Shown piece after piece: positions 44,171 to 55,565 of a stretch of 64,000 bases of DNA (position 1 is the stretch's first letter; each line of letters starts with the position of its first letter). Source of the DNA: Megascapheus bottae (lineage: Eukaryota; Chordata; Mammalia; Rodentia; Geomyidae); assembly GCA_024803745.1 (NCBI GenBank), contig JANJXV010000037.1, positions 6,411,501 to 6,475,500 of the forward strand. Reading direction: 5' to 3'. The position numbers and the translations under genes were made by a program. The notes beneath the pieces were generated by a model. The model saw only the letters and a list, made by a program, of their open reading frames with translations, was not told the DNA's origin and made no database searches.

Positions 44171-46466
44171 GACTTTGAGAGCAAGTTTTCTGAACATCAG
44201 TCACTTCTAACAGGTAAATCTTTGATGGAGTAGTTCAGATGACCAATAATAACCACAATGACTGCTAATTTTCAAAGAGCATTTGTTAGGATTCCATAGT
44301 TTTCTAATCTATGTAAATAGATACAAGGGATTGCTTATATATTCTAAGTAGGTAAAAGAGTATTTGTATATGAACAGGTATGCCTTCTCTCATCCCAATC
44401 TCATCAGTGCTTCCCAAGGACAAAGTTTATTGACAGTGTCTTAGATACCTCTCCAGAAATGATGGGTATATAAACAACATCAGATTGATAATCCACACTG
44501 CTTTTACACTATCAGTAGAGTAATATTCACACAGATCTTCATCAGAATTTTTTTCCCTGACCTAGTAGTAGAACTGAAATACAAATAGTTATATCTAAGA
44601 CTTAGTAACAAATAGCAAATAAATAATATAGTGCACCTTCACCTACTCCATATACCGTAATCCATTATCAGGTTGATCATTGAGTAGAGTGTGATCAGAT
44701 ACATGCATTTCATTTGCATCCTGGAAGACTCCAGCATTCTTTCTAATTGCTATGCACATGACACTGCCTTTTACATTACCTCCAGTATAAGGATTTGTCA
44801 AGAAAGTAGTGGCGAAAGTAACCTCCAGCAACTGATAGAATATTGATTCTTATCAGTTTTGTTCTTGAAAAATCCATGCAATTATGTTATCTGAATTTTA
44901 AAGTTGGAACAGAGAACAAATGTAGGATATGTTCGGATTACATGGGCTTAATTAGTTTACAAATGTTTCTCTCTTTAACCTGAGAACAGAAGTAAATCTC
45001 CCTATTGATTTAATTAAGGGGAATGGGTAAATAAATATCAAGTAAATAGATTAGACACTTGTAGAAGATAGGACAATTTAAAGGACCTGCTAGTGAAGAT
45101 GAACTATCTTCCTCTTTCCCTCTCATATCTAGTACCAAATAAGTTGGAAACTATGGCAAATCAAAATATCTCTAGGGGAAATCTTTTAAATCTGTTTCTA
45201 GGAGAAAAACAAGCAAACAAAAATCCTCACAGAAAGGAATACTGAATCTTGTAAGAGTTAGCTTGGCAATTATTAAAAAGAGCAAATGAAAGCCTTCTAA
45301 GATTGAAAAATGTATTGGTAACAACTAAGGGAGATACAAAAAAATAAAAAAATGAGATGTTACTCTGTTCTGAATTAACGTGGACATCATTTTGAAAGCA
45401 TTCTCAAATGATCACTACTGAAAGAGTCCTAAGTACAACTCATTCTATAGGTAAAAACCTTTTACCCAGATGGCTGCAAGCAATAACCAGATTGCGGCAA
45501 GGAAGAGCAGAAAAATAAATAGCACTGGATCTGTATCCATATGACTGAAAAACTTCTGATAGCTAGTGAACATTGCCCAGCCAATGAAATATTCATCTGT
45601 TTATCTCTAGTTGTTTTACTTGGAACAATTCCTTTCCCAAAATAATTATAAAGCAATTACTTGCCAGTTTGCGCTTTATTGGTTACTACTTTTATTCAAA
45701 GAATAGCAATTACTACACAATTACAGTACATGGGTATCTGAGCAGTCTTAACCAAGCCTACTGACAATAAATTATACAGTCAGTATAACTCTAATTATGT
45801 ATTCTATAGAGCATAAATTATGTAATGACTGTGTAGTTACATAGTAATAAGTCCCTCTGTTTCTCAGAACTTAGTACAATAAGGTGCACTTGACTTTATG
45901 GCCACATGTTAACCTGAAAGGTCACACTCACTGATGCCCTCAATTGATTTCCCGGAAGCCAACAGACCACAGTGTACGCTCTGCAATGCCCACCAGTCTC
46001 AGTTTTGTCCATGCACACCATTAGGGCAGAGAGAAAATAAAAATGAAAACTAAAAATGCTTTTCTATGCCTCCTTTCAAGCATGTTTCCTTTGTGATAGA
46101 AACCTAGCAGCCCTGGCTCAGACTCAGCAATCGCAGGTGCAAAAGCTTGGCAGCATGAACACAGCCCTACCTTCAGGCAATTGCTATGCATAAAATGCCT
46201 GCAACTCAAAGTCAGGGAAGAGGCCGGAACTTGCTTTTATACTGTGATTTTGTTGTGGAAGCTTAGGATATAATTTTGATTCCAAAAGTGTCTATAGGGA
46301 ATCAAGAAACTGAGAAGTGAAAAAAAGTTTCAGGATACGATTCCCTTACAAATTAAAATGAGAATAATAATTAGAACTAAATTTCACCAAACTGTGAATT
46401 ATACCAAAGAATTTTGTCATCATCAACCTACATTTGTTCCTGGGCTATTCTGCAAACTTCAGGAGC
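44171..46466. other. 2.3 kb with no recognisable gene or repeat
   Basis: AT-rich. TAAT words cluster at 45650-45850 ('cgctttattggttactactt'). Frames of 62-64 codons have no support. Confidence 0.5.
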
Positions 46467-46685
46467 AAAATAGATAGCACTTGGCCAGGAGTTTGGCCTA
46501 GTGGTTAAAGTGTTTGCCTAACATGCATGAAGACCCGGGTTCAATTCCTCGGTACCACATACATACAAAAAAGCCAGAAGTGGTGCTGAGGCTCAAGTGG
46601 TAGAGCTCTAGCCTTGAGAAAGTCCAAGGACAGTGCTCAGGCCCTGAGCTCAAGCCCAGGACTGGCAAAAAAATAGATAGCACTT
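46467..46685 (+). mobile_element. Young ID-type dimeric SINE with perfect TSD
   Basis: Body 46483-46669: 'caggagtttggcctagtggt', 'gacccgggttcaattcctcg', 'gctgaggctcaagtggtaga', 'ccctgagctcaagcccagga'. Flanks 46467-46482 and 46670-46685 are both aaaatagatagcactt (16 bp, identical). Confidence 0.97.
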
Positions 46686-47150
46686 TCATGGGAATAAAAA
46701 GATAATTGTGGGAAATATATGGCAAGAAACTTTCAAAGAGGCAGAAGCCGAAGGGCAAGAATGCACCCACCAGATACTTCTACTGAGCTCTGAGAGATGC
46801 CTCATGGCATGTACAGGCAAAATGAGAATATAGTGACAATGGACAACTGAGTAGGATATCCTCCAGTCCTTGTACATATAATCCTATGGAGAGGAAATCA
46901 TCCTTTGAAACTCATCCTTTCCGGTTTGACTCTGATGTTCTTGCAGTAGAGATCATGTACCATTACTAAGCACTGCGTCTTAATGAAAAGTCTGTCCACA
47001 AAGTAGTAAAAAGAAGAAGAACAAGAAGCTGAGGCCACAGGTGCTGGGGTCACCAGGAAGAAAGACAAAGATGGGAGAGATCAAATAGCCAAAATTTGAG
47101 GCTCGTGGCTCAGCTAGTCTGAGCAGGAAGAGAGTCTTACCTTCAATACA
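46686..47150. other. No recognisable feature
   Basis: Unclassified. A minus-strand 63-codon frame has no domain. Confidence 0.5.
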
Positions 47151-47157
47151 AAAAAAA

Positions 47158-47246
47158 GCTTAAGTGGAGCCGTGGCTCAAGTAGTAGAGCAGTATCCTTT
47201 ATCAAAAGCCCAGGCCCTGATTTAAAGTCCCAGGAATAGCACAGAA
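47158..47246 (+). mobile_element. Right-monomer (Geo-like) SINE remnant
   Basis: 'gcttaagtggagccgtggct', 'caagtagtagagcagtatcc' and 'cccaggccctgatttaaagt' match the shared right monomer alone. It leads directly into a GA array. Confidence 0.7.
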
Positions 47247-47252
47247 TGAGAA

Positions 47253-47323
<71 letters not shown>
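47247..47323. repeat. (GA)n microsatellite at a SINE tail
   Basis: About 37 GA units with one AGAAGA break near 47267, immediately after the SINE remnant. Confidence 0.97.
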
Positions 47324-47325
<2 letters not shown>

Positions 47326-48330
47326 GAACTCAGAATAATATTTTAATGATAGGGAAATAGGAAAATGAGAAGTCTTCAGCCAAGAATTAATGTCAATCAT
47401 GCAAACTGAAATGATCTAAAGACAATGAAGATTTTGATGATTTCCAAGGCAATTATTAATATGAAGAATCACTTACTTGACACTTTGCAACTCTCTGCTA
47501 TATACAGCTTTCCTTGTATAACTAATGGAAAAGCTGAAGTTAAGATGGATGAATTCACTTGCCCTTACTAAAGTTCAGAACTTGCATTTGAGCTCAAAAT
47601 TTCTATACTCCATTCCCTACATTCTTTACACTGTGACAAGTGAGTTAACTTTTCATCAGTACATATGTGTCAAAGGCTTTCTACGAACCTTTTGTTCATT
47701 TTTATTCAATGGATAATGACACTCCTTACCCATCTTAATCCATAAATGTGCCTCCAGAAGTGGACTGTCTGGTCGAGATGGCATATTAAGTCCTACAACT
47801 GGAATTCCAACCCAGATCTAGAAGCAAAGTCTGTACACCTAGTCACCCTCCCTATTGCTCTTAAATCAGAGATTCCAAGGGAAGAGGTGATTTCCTTTCT
47901 TTCTGGAAGAAGTTCACAGTCTAACAGAAAAGCTCAGGCCTTCCCACAGGTGACAGATCTCCCAACAGGAATCCACAGATGAATTGCATCCAAATAATAC
48001 ATGAACCTGCTTATTTCTTCTCTGACTTGTCTTTCTCCTAATTTCCTCTAACAGCATCCAAGGGGAGATCCCTGGATATTGATTTTCCCTACTTGATCCT
48101 TAGGTCCTAGGCGTCTAAAAGGGTTGATCCCCTACAGACATCAGGGCTTGACTGTGTGCTCTACTGCTTCAGAAAGACCAGTGAATGAATGAGCGGATGA
48201 ATGAGATGGAATCCTAGACTGAGAGAGAGGCTTTATGGAAAACAAAATCCAAATTCACTTATAAAAATAATTTTCTTGGATTCAGGCCAATGTTACGTGA
48301 CTTGCCTTAAAGCAATTAAGAGACAAATCT
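47324..48330. other. No recognisable gene or repeat
   Basis: Plus-strand frames of 63 (47525-47716) and 78 codons (47746-47982) lack motifs. 'gaatgaatgagcggatgaat' near 48183 is a short imperfect tandem. Confidence 0.5.
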
Positions 48331-48485
48331 AAGAGAGAGGGGGGGGGTGAGGGAGAGAGAGAAAGAGAGACAAGGATAGAGAGAGACAGAGACAGAGACA
48401 GAGAGACAGAGACAGGGACAGAAAGACAGGGGCAGAGAGAGAGAGAGACAGAGACAGAGAGAAAAGAGAGAGACAGAGACAGAGA
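48331..48485. repeat. Purine tract (GA)n / (GACA)n with a G run
   Basis: About 155 bases, almost all A and G with scattered GACA units. A run of nine G sits near 48340-48347. The minus-strand Ser/Leu repeat frames are artefacts. Confidence 0.95.
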
Positions 48486-49430
48486 TTTGCAATATTTGCA
48501 ATGCCCTAATAACAATACCAGCCTCATATCAACAGAGGGAAATATAAACTATGGCTCTGTTGGAATAAAATTTTATTTACATTTTGCATTTTTGCAAGTT
48601 TATTTTTTTAGCTATCTAGGCCACAGATTGCAATGAGAACACACCCTAATTTGGCACTTGCTTTGTATCCATAATGAAATTCCTAACTGTTCTGTGATTT
48701 TAGTGTATAAAGATACCTTGAGTAAAATATTTAACCTAACTTTGGCACTTGTCATGCCATCGTCCCTCCTGCTATACACATGAAAAATTGCATTGCCTCA
48801 GGTGATTGTCAGCAGTGAAAGTTCTGTATATTCATGTATTTTTCATGCTTGAATTTTTTTAAAAATCATACAAGTTATGCCTCAACAGTGAAAACGTGCT
48901 TGAAATCACAGAGAGACTTGACATGGACATAGTTCATCAGAACAGTGACTTAATAGCTTATCATTTAAACCAGGACACATCTGAGAGGAAAAGAAGATGC
49001 AATGCCTAGCTGATGCCTAGCAACCCAGGACAGCTCAACACATTATCTATATTCACTAATCAGAAATGTACTATGAGTTTCCCTGAAGGTAGTAGAAATA
49101 ACTCCAAAACAGCAGTCGGGAAATATTCTTAGCATGGGACATGTCAGGGATTTGTGACTTGTTACCCTTGAGGAATTTGAGAATCTGATGCAAATGAAAG
49201 TACTTTCCCATCAGGTAATGCGTGTATAAACAAAAATTTGCACAAGTTTTCTGAACATTCCTTGAGTTCCTTAAAGTCTAACACTGAAGAATAAGAGAAC
49301 TTCTCAACCATGGCATAATTCATTTGGGGGCCCCAAAGTGCAATACTGTTGGGTGGTTTCCTGAACACTATTAGAAGTCTAGAACCATCATCAGTTCTAT
49401 TAAATACGTAGTTTCCCCATTATCTGTAGG
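48486..49430. other. No recognisable gene; possible hAT remnant at the left
   Basis: 'tggaataaaattttatttac' near 48560 and 'gctatctaggccacagattg' near 48611 vaguely recall an old hAT element, but the match is too short to name. Confidence 0.4.
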
Positions 49431-49612
49431 GCCGGGAGTTTGGCCAACTTATCGAGTGCTTGCCCAGCATGCACACAAAGACCTGGGTTCAATTCCTCAG
49501 TACCACATACATAGAAAAAGCCAGAAATGATGGTAGAGCTCTAGCCTTGAGAGAGTCCAAGAACAATGGTTGGGCCCTGAGTTCAAGCCTCAGGACTGGT
49601 AATAAATAAATA
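49431..49612 (+). mobile_element. ID-type dimeric SINE, internally deleted
   Basis: 'ggccgggagtttggccaact', 'agacctgggttcaattcctc' and 'aaaagccagaaatgatggta' show the right monomer joined after a deletion that removed its 'gctgtggctcaagtgg' part. 'gccctgagttcaagcctcag' is kept. The tail is (AAAT)n. Confidence 0.9.
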
Positions 49613-50139
49613 AATATGTATCTCTAAATATTGCCAAATGTCACCTGGCTTGTTTGTGGGAATGACATGCATTTTGGAAGCTGTAGTATGAAAATCTTAC
49701 ATAAAGGATAAAATACAGATACAAGTGGTTAGTGTCGAATGCATACAAACTGGAACAATGAATTGGATTTAATAAAAATCAAATGCAGTGGAGCATAAAA
49801 GCTTTAAATCTCCCTTTTCAATCTGTCTATGCTCAGAATTCATGACAAATATGACTACTCTGTTCACAAAATAGGGTTAATAATGACCTACTTAGGAGAA
49901 TATAGCTCCATTGAACAGATTCTACCTCTTTATGGTACCCTCTGACAGGTGCTGAGAGGAAATGATCGCACAGAAAACATCCTGAAATGTGTGTAATGAA
50001 GAGAACTTGTAACCTAAACTGTGAGAAACAGTCTGCGAAAATGTTCCATTTATAATCAGTCCTGCAGAGACAGGGCATTTTCCACACCTGGGGAAGTGTA
50101 CTTTCCAATTCAGGATACATTTATTATGCATGATTGTGC
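49613..50139. other. No recognisable feature
   Basis: Minus-strand frames of 95 and 69 codons overlap in different phases over 49833-50131 with no known motif. Confidence 0.45.
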
Positions 50140-50184
50140 CAGTCTATCTTTTCTTTTTCTCTTTTGAAAAAGGAGGATGTGGTC

Positions 50185-50250
50185 ACCTTTGGAACGTCTT
50201 GAGCCTCAGTTTCCTCTGTATGATAAAGGTGGACAAATATGCAAATCCAA
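50185..50250 (+). mobile_element. Short MIR-like fragment
   Basis: 'gagcctcagtttcctctgta' followed by 'tgataaaggtggacaaatat' matches the best-conserved part of MIR. Confidence 0.5.
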
Positions 50251-50289
50251 ACATGTACCAGAAAATTAGCATATTCATAATCTGCACAG

Positions 50290-50635
50290 AGGGACCTTTG
50301 TGGTCTGAAAGCTTGTTTACTTCCCAAATTCAAATGTTGAAATCCTAGCTTTCTAGATGATGTGACAGACAGGAAAGACCTCAGCAGGTGGAGCTTTCTG
50401 GATGGCATTAATGGCCTTGTGAAAAGGATTTGATAGTCACTTTTACCCTCTGAGGTTCTACCTGGAAGACTCTCTATGAACCAGAACAAAGGTCCTCAGA
50501 AAAAAAGTCCATAGTTGCTAACCAACTTGATCTTGAACTTTCAGCCTCCAGACTAAGAAATAAATGTCTATAGTTTATAAACCATCCAGAGGCTTATTAA
50601 CACAATGTTTTATTACAGCAGCTTGAAAAACAGTG
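50290..50635 (+). mobile_element. MaLR-like LTR
   Basis: 'aaattcaaatgttgaaatcc', 'aggtggagctttctggatgg', 'tctatgaaccagaacaaagg', 'tcagcctccagactaagaaa' and 'tattacagcagcttgaaaaa' follow in the order of an MLT1-class LTR. No internal region adjoins it. Confidence 0.65.
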
Positions 50636-50718
50636 TTCTTAAGCAATTTGTTAACAAGGCCACCAGGACAGAGGAGAGGTTAGGAATCACGCTGCCATTT
50701 GCCCCAAGCCCCATGTTT

Positions 50719-50857
50719 TTTATTTAATTTTGATTTTGGTCACTGTGGATAAGAGTCAAAGAGTCTATCTTACTCAGGCTGGCTTTGAGCTACTCCTGGG
50801 ATCTCAGCCTCCTAAGTAGCTGGGATTTCAGGTGTGAGCCACTGGCGCCTGGCTTCC
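50719..50857 (-). mobile_element. B1-type monomer
   Basis: The plus strand shows 'gctggctttgagctactcct', 'gatctcagcctcctaagtag' and 'caggtgtgagccactggcgc'. There is no right monomer, so this may be an older monomeric B1-like copy. Confidence 0.85.
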
Positions 50858-51561
50858 TGTTTCTGATGTTAACATTTGCAGTATCAGCTCAAATGTTTGC
50901 CCCGTGTGAACATCAAGACGTCCCCCGTTCCATCCAACACATTGATGCCCACAGAGCGTAACTTCTCTCCATCTGCTCACTCTTGGATAACAGTGCCCAT
51001 CATCAGGTTACTTTCGTTATTTCCATGGCCAGAACACCCTACATTATACTTGTTTTCCCTGTTAAATCTGTCCTAGAGATCCTAAAGAAAGAACCAAAGA
51101 CTCGGATCCCACATCTTCTGACATTATAGTCCGGAGTCAGACTTGAGATGAGAAGGTGCTATGAAGAGGTGAAGGCCTCAGGCTGACTCTGCTTGACAGC
51201 CTGTGCCTCCATCTCTGAGTAGATCTTCCTCACTGTAGCAAGAAAACTGGACTGGATTTCTCCCATTTTAACATCATAGCTGAATATCATGAAGTAGAGA
51301 ATACCTTCTAAAACCATAACTCAGTGATAGGCCTTTCCCCCTTATATAGACATTCTGAAGTTGACATTTCCAAATGGACTATTACATTTATGCAAAAGAC
51401 TAAAATTCTGGTCATTTTATAATTCCCAGAGGGGAAAAGAATCTTTAATTAAATTTAACAGAATCAGCTGTATTCTACTTTTGTTGGGATTGGTTTACTT
51501 GATTTATGTATTTATGCATATACATGTATATATACATATATATGGACTCAGTTGTTTCTCA
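50858..51561. other. No recognisable gene
   Basis: Includes an AT alternating tract at 51515-51545 ('catatacatgtatatataca'). A 66-codon frame at 50876-51076 has no support. Confidence 0.5.
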
Positions 51562-51702
51562 TTTACTAGGTACATGCTCTACCACTTGAGACACTGTGCA
51601 TAAGTTAGTTTTCAGATGGTCTCTGTGTTTTGGCATGGTTGAGGTTGACTGCGATTGACTTCTATATCCTAACTGGAGTTACAAGTATGTGCCACCATTT
51701 TC
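51562..51702 (-). mobile_element. Very old B1/ID-type SINE
   Basis: 'ctctaccacttgagacactg', 'gatggtctctgtgttttggc' and 'gagttacaagtatgtgccac' are the reverse-strand landmarks. Strongly diverged. Confidence 0.5.
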
Positions 51703-51784
51703 ATTTGCATATAAATTATTTTTTATTTATTTTCTATAAAATATTTTATACTGCAAATTATACCACTACTATAATACCTGCAAT

Positions 51785-51992
51785 TTGTTAAGTATTAAGT
51801 ATGTTCCAGGGGTTTTACTTAGCAATCTCCATGTCTTATCTCATTTAGTCATCTCAGGATTTCTGAGTTCATAAGACCTAAGACTCTATATTCTTGTCTA
51901 TTATACCGATGAGAGAATCAAGTCTTCGCCTTTAAGTTGTCCAAAGCCATAAATAGGATAAGCAGATATTAAGAACCATCTCATCTGATTGA
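51785..51992 (-). mobile_element. MIR fragment
   Basis: 'tatgttccaggggttttact', 'tcttatctcatttagtcatc', 'ccgatgagagaatcaagtct' and 'gtccaaagccataaatagga' give a long reverse-strand MIR match. Confidence 0.7.
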
Positions 51993-52734
51993 GTTAATTA
52001 GTACTCCATACAGAGTGTTCGTAGCCAGTCTCAGTGACCCATGCGAACATCCAGTTAGAAAACAGAACCTTGAATCTGAAATTGAATTTTTACCATTTCA
52101 TTCACACCCTAGAATCCCACAAAGAGCATTTAATAATTTAAATCAGTCATGAAAACACATTTCATTTTCTTTCTTTCTTCTGTGGTCCCCCTGAATAGAT
52201 GTGCGTTGTTGCTATTGACTTGTGAGACCATGAAACCTCACAAAGCACGTATTGTAATTCTGAGCAAAGTTATAATTGGGGGGGTGATATTAATAAAGAA
52301 GCATTATACTTATAATAAATTGATATGTTGGATGGTAACTCCTTTAAACAGCTATGTAAAGGTAAAAATATATGTAATTTTTTGGAAAGAAAAGATGAAA
52401 CCATCTTTGTAGGCTAATCATGGATGGCTGCGTTTTGATCTCTTGTCAGGAACATCAGAGCAGCTGAGCCTTCTCACACCAGGGAATTAACTGTTAAGAA
52501 TCTCCTCCTGAATTAGGAGTCATTAGCATCAATTACATTATACCAGACTATAACAAAGCTCCTAAACCACCTAGTCTAGCAGCAGTGAGGTCAGGGAATG
52601 TTCTCTTTCTGGTTTCTAAGGGCAACTTAGAAGCATCACTTTATCTCCAGCTTCTCTGGATTCAATGCTTATTTCATAAGCAGTCCTTGTCAATCATCAC
52701 TCCATTTATGCTCCTTATAGGAGCATGAATGATA
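51993..52734. other. No recognisable gene; possible conserved non-coding sequence
   Basis: An 87-codon frame (52149-52412) is unsupported. The part 52500-52550 reads 'gaattaggagtcattagcat', then 'aattacattataccagacta', dense in ATTA/TAAT core words. No repeat landmarks. Confidence 0.4.
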
Positions 52735-52852
52735 CTACAATTTCAATCATCCTTCTGCAAAAGAACAAACATTTCTGTCTGCCTATCTCTAAGTGCCTAG
52801 AATGTAGTCAATCTCAGTAAAGGTTTAATAAACGTTGCTAAATGCAATTGCT
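52735..52852 (+). mobile_element. L2 3'-end fragment
   Basis: 'ctaagtgcctagaatgtagt' and 'agtaaaggtttaataaacgt' keep the L2 end pattern ('agtgcctggcacatagtagg', 'gctcaataaatatttgtt'). Confidence 0.55.
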
Positions 52853-53107
52853 GAAGTGAATTAAGTTTTCTGCCTTTGTTAAGAGGGTGATATGATATTC
52901 TTGGAGGTTTTTATTTTGTTTTTCCTCATTCAAGAAGGATTGTAAATTTGTTTGCCAGAATACAGAAATGCTTTTAGAGAATCTGTTTAAAAGAGGGTTG
53001 AAAGGAGCATTTAAATTTTAAATGCTAAGCCCCACCCTTTCTTTTCTTACGTGCAACTGAACCTTAAGAAGTTTTAATAAAGAAATACACCTTGATAGGT
53101 TTTATTG

Positions 53108-53412
53108 AGCTGTGCATGGTGGCTCTCATCTGAAATCTAAAGATATTCTGAAGGATTATAGTTCAATATCAGCCTGGGAAAAAAATAAGAAGGACCGCAT
53201 GTCAACAAAAACAAGCTGGGTATGGTGACACATACCTGTAATCCTAGATTTGCAGGAGGCCTTGATAGAAAGATGGCTCTTGAAGGCTGGACATCATACA
53301 GAAATCAAGACCCTACCTAAAGCTAATAAGTAAAACAAAGTCTGGGAACATGGTTCAAAATGTAGTACTCGTATACCTAGCAAGTGCAAGGCCCTGAGTA
53401 TAAAAACAAATA
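53108..53412 (+). mobile_element. B1-B1-ID composite SINE
   Basis: Two successive B1-like starts, 'gctgtgcatggtggctctca' at about 53110 and 'gctgggtatggtgacacata' at about 53214, are followed by a worn tRNA-like unit ('gggaacatggttcaaaatgt', 'gcaaggccctgagtataaaa'). Either a trimeric element or one SINE inserted in the tail of another. Confidence 0.7.
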
Positions 53413-54585
53413 CCATCATAACTACTGTATTTTGATTCAGATATGCAAATAAAAGTAATAAACTGTTTGCGTACATGTTTAAATCATGCACAGATGAGCA
53501 TAGACCTATTCACGTCAAAACATATTCCTGAAATTTTTCTGAACATTCACATTTAGGAAATTTCATTCAACGGTGTTTTTCTATGAGTGAGGTATGTGAT
53601 CTAAAAATGGACAAAGCAAAATAAAGATTAGAGTAGATTCTAACCCTGATAAATTATACAGGACACTGCCTTAAATATTTGCAGACTTCCTTTTTTAAAG
53701 GAAAAGACAATCATATATGAAACAAGACAGCAATAGTCTCAGTAGATTTCAAAAGTTCCTTGCACTCTGTGAGTTATAGAGAAGGTCAACAGGGCTAAAG
53801 TTTCTCCTTTTAATGCCTCTGAATCTACAGAATATTTCTCCCAAGTGGGCTGACATTACTAGTCTTAAGCTGATTTAGAAGAACAGATAGGTTTTTTATA
53901 GAAAAAAAAAACAGAACAGGGTCATTCTCGGCAAGGGGATTAGCTGGAATAAATGGGAAAAGAAGCCAGAAGTTTTTCCAGTACATTCCTAATACATACC
54001 TACAACTGACCTAAAAAAATATTGAAGAAAAGAGTAGAGTGGAGACGGATGGAGATGGATCGAGTCGTCAGAAACTGCAGGTAAAACAAAAAGGATAGGG
54101 GTGATGTCATAATTTGAGTACGACCAGTGGACTGGGGATTGTCTCCCAGTCTGCCATTTTGCAGGAGAAAACCAAAGCCCACAGGGCTCAGAAACATGCT
54201 CAGGTGCACTGGTTTCCCTCTTGCTTTCCATGTCTGCACTAGCTGCCTCTTCCGAGTGGGTGAGAGCCTATCGGCAGTATCTCATTACCACCATCCATGT
54301 TTCTTTTCCTCTCAATTAATTATTTAATTATTTTGAATTTTTTTTGAAGAGTAAATTCCTGGTAGAAAGGGCTTTCATGGCAACATTTATAACACATACC
54401 ATGAATGGGCCTTGATTAAATTCACCTCATTGATATACTCTTTCTTAGCTTTCATCTTTCACCCTATTCTTTTACCCTGTGGTATTTTCACACATGTGTA
54501 TGCATAAATACATGTGTCATATGTAGGTATATATACTATATGCCATATGCAGCACATACTTCTCTCTAGGTCCATTTTTTCCTTC
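53413..54585. other. 1.2 kb with no recognisable gene
   Basis: Frames at 53989-54239 (minus, 80 and 79 codons) and 54127-54327 (plus, 66 codons) compete for the same bases. None shows a domain. Confidence 0.5.
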
Positions 54586-54786
54586 TTTTTATTTTTTTTG
54601 CCAGTCTTGGGAGGCTTGAACTCAGGGTCTGGGCACTGTCCTGGGGCTTTCTCAAGGCTGGTGTTATACCACTTGAGCCACAGTACCACTTATGGCTTTT
54701 TCTGTGTATGGGGCACCAAGGAATCGAACCCATGGCATTGTGCATGGTAGGCAAGCACTCTACCACTAGGCCACACTCCTGGGCCC
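54586..54786 (-). mobile_element. ID-type dimeric SINE
   Basis: The plus strand shows 'ttgccagtcttgggaggctt', 'taccacttgagccacagtac', 'aaggaatcgaacccatggca' and 'ctctaccactaggccacact'. Full length, older 'ggtagagtg' type. No clean TSD. Confidence 0.92.
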
Positions 54787-55089
54787 AGGCGCATTCTTTC
54801 TATGTGTCCAAATATGGAATATGAAGGATTGACTTCTGCCCTGTTTTCCCAGGTACATACAGTTCGCAGGCAATCGACCAAAGATAAGAACAGACTGCTT
54901 GACTCCAGCAGTGCAATCTAAGTCTGGATGTAAATATTCCATGGTTGAACACACAACCTCAATCCCCCTCAATAAACAGGCCTCACCTGTTGATGGTCTA
55001 GTCCCTCCTATTCCTTTTCCATTTTCCTCCATTTTTCTAACTATATATGTTTATATTGTATAAGCTATAATTGTCTTTTTTATAACTAT

Positions 55090-55250
55090 GTGTTACTACT
55101 ATTATTATTTATGTCTTCTTTCCACATATGAATGAAACCACATGGCATTTGTCTTTCCAAGTCTGGCTTATCTTGCTTAACATGACATGCTCCAGTTCCA
55201 TATATTTTTCTACAAAAATAAAATATTGACGCATAATGTGAGGGTGTGGA
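55090..55250 (-). mobile_element. Old L1 3' fragment
   Basis: 'aaaccacatggcatttgtct', 'caagtctggcttatcttgct' and 'gctccagttccatatatttt' match the reverse of the old mammalian L1 ORF2 end. Confidence 0.65.
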
Positions 55251-55341
55251 GATTTGATGCTTCTCAAATGCAAATTGCCATCTTATGACTATTCCTTCTC
55301 CAAACCTCTGAATTGAAAAATGGAATGATAAATTGTAGGTT

Positions 55342-55565
55342 AACTTTTTTCATTTATTTTTTTGTCAGGCCTGGGCCTTGAACTCAGGGCCTGAACACTA
55401 TCCTTGAGCTTTCTCAAGGCTAGAGCTCTACAACTTGAGCCATTGCACTACTTCTGGCTCTTTTCTATGCATATGGTGCCTAGGAATTGAACACAGGTCT
55501 TCATGCATGCTGACATGAAGCACTCTACCAGTAGGCCAAACTTCTGGCCCCAACTTTCTTCATTT
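55342..55565 (-). mobile_element. ID-type dimeric SINE with TSD
   Basis: Body about 55356-55551, with 'tgagccattgcactacttct', 'aggaattgaacacaggtctt' and 'ctctaccagtaggccaaact'. Flanks 55342-55355 (aacttttttcattt) and 55552-55565 (aactttcttcattt) form a 14 bp TSD with one mismatch. Confidence 0.93.

Noticed and set aside
48548..48660. Old hAT element
   Set aside because: Only two short words recall it, too little to separate from chance.
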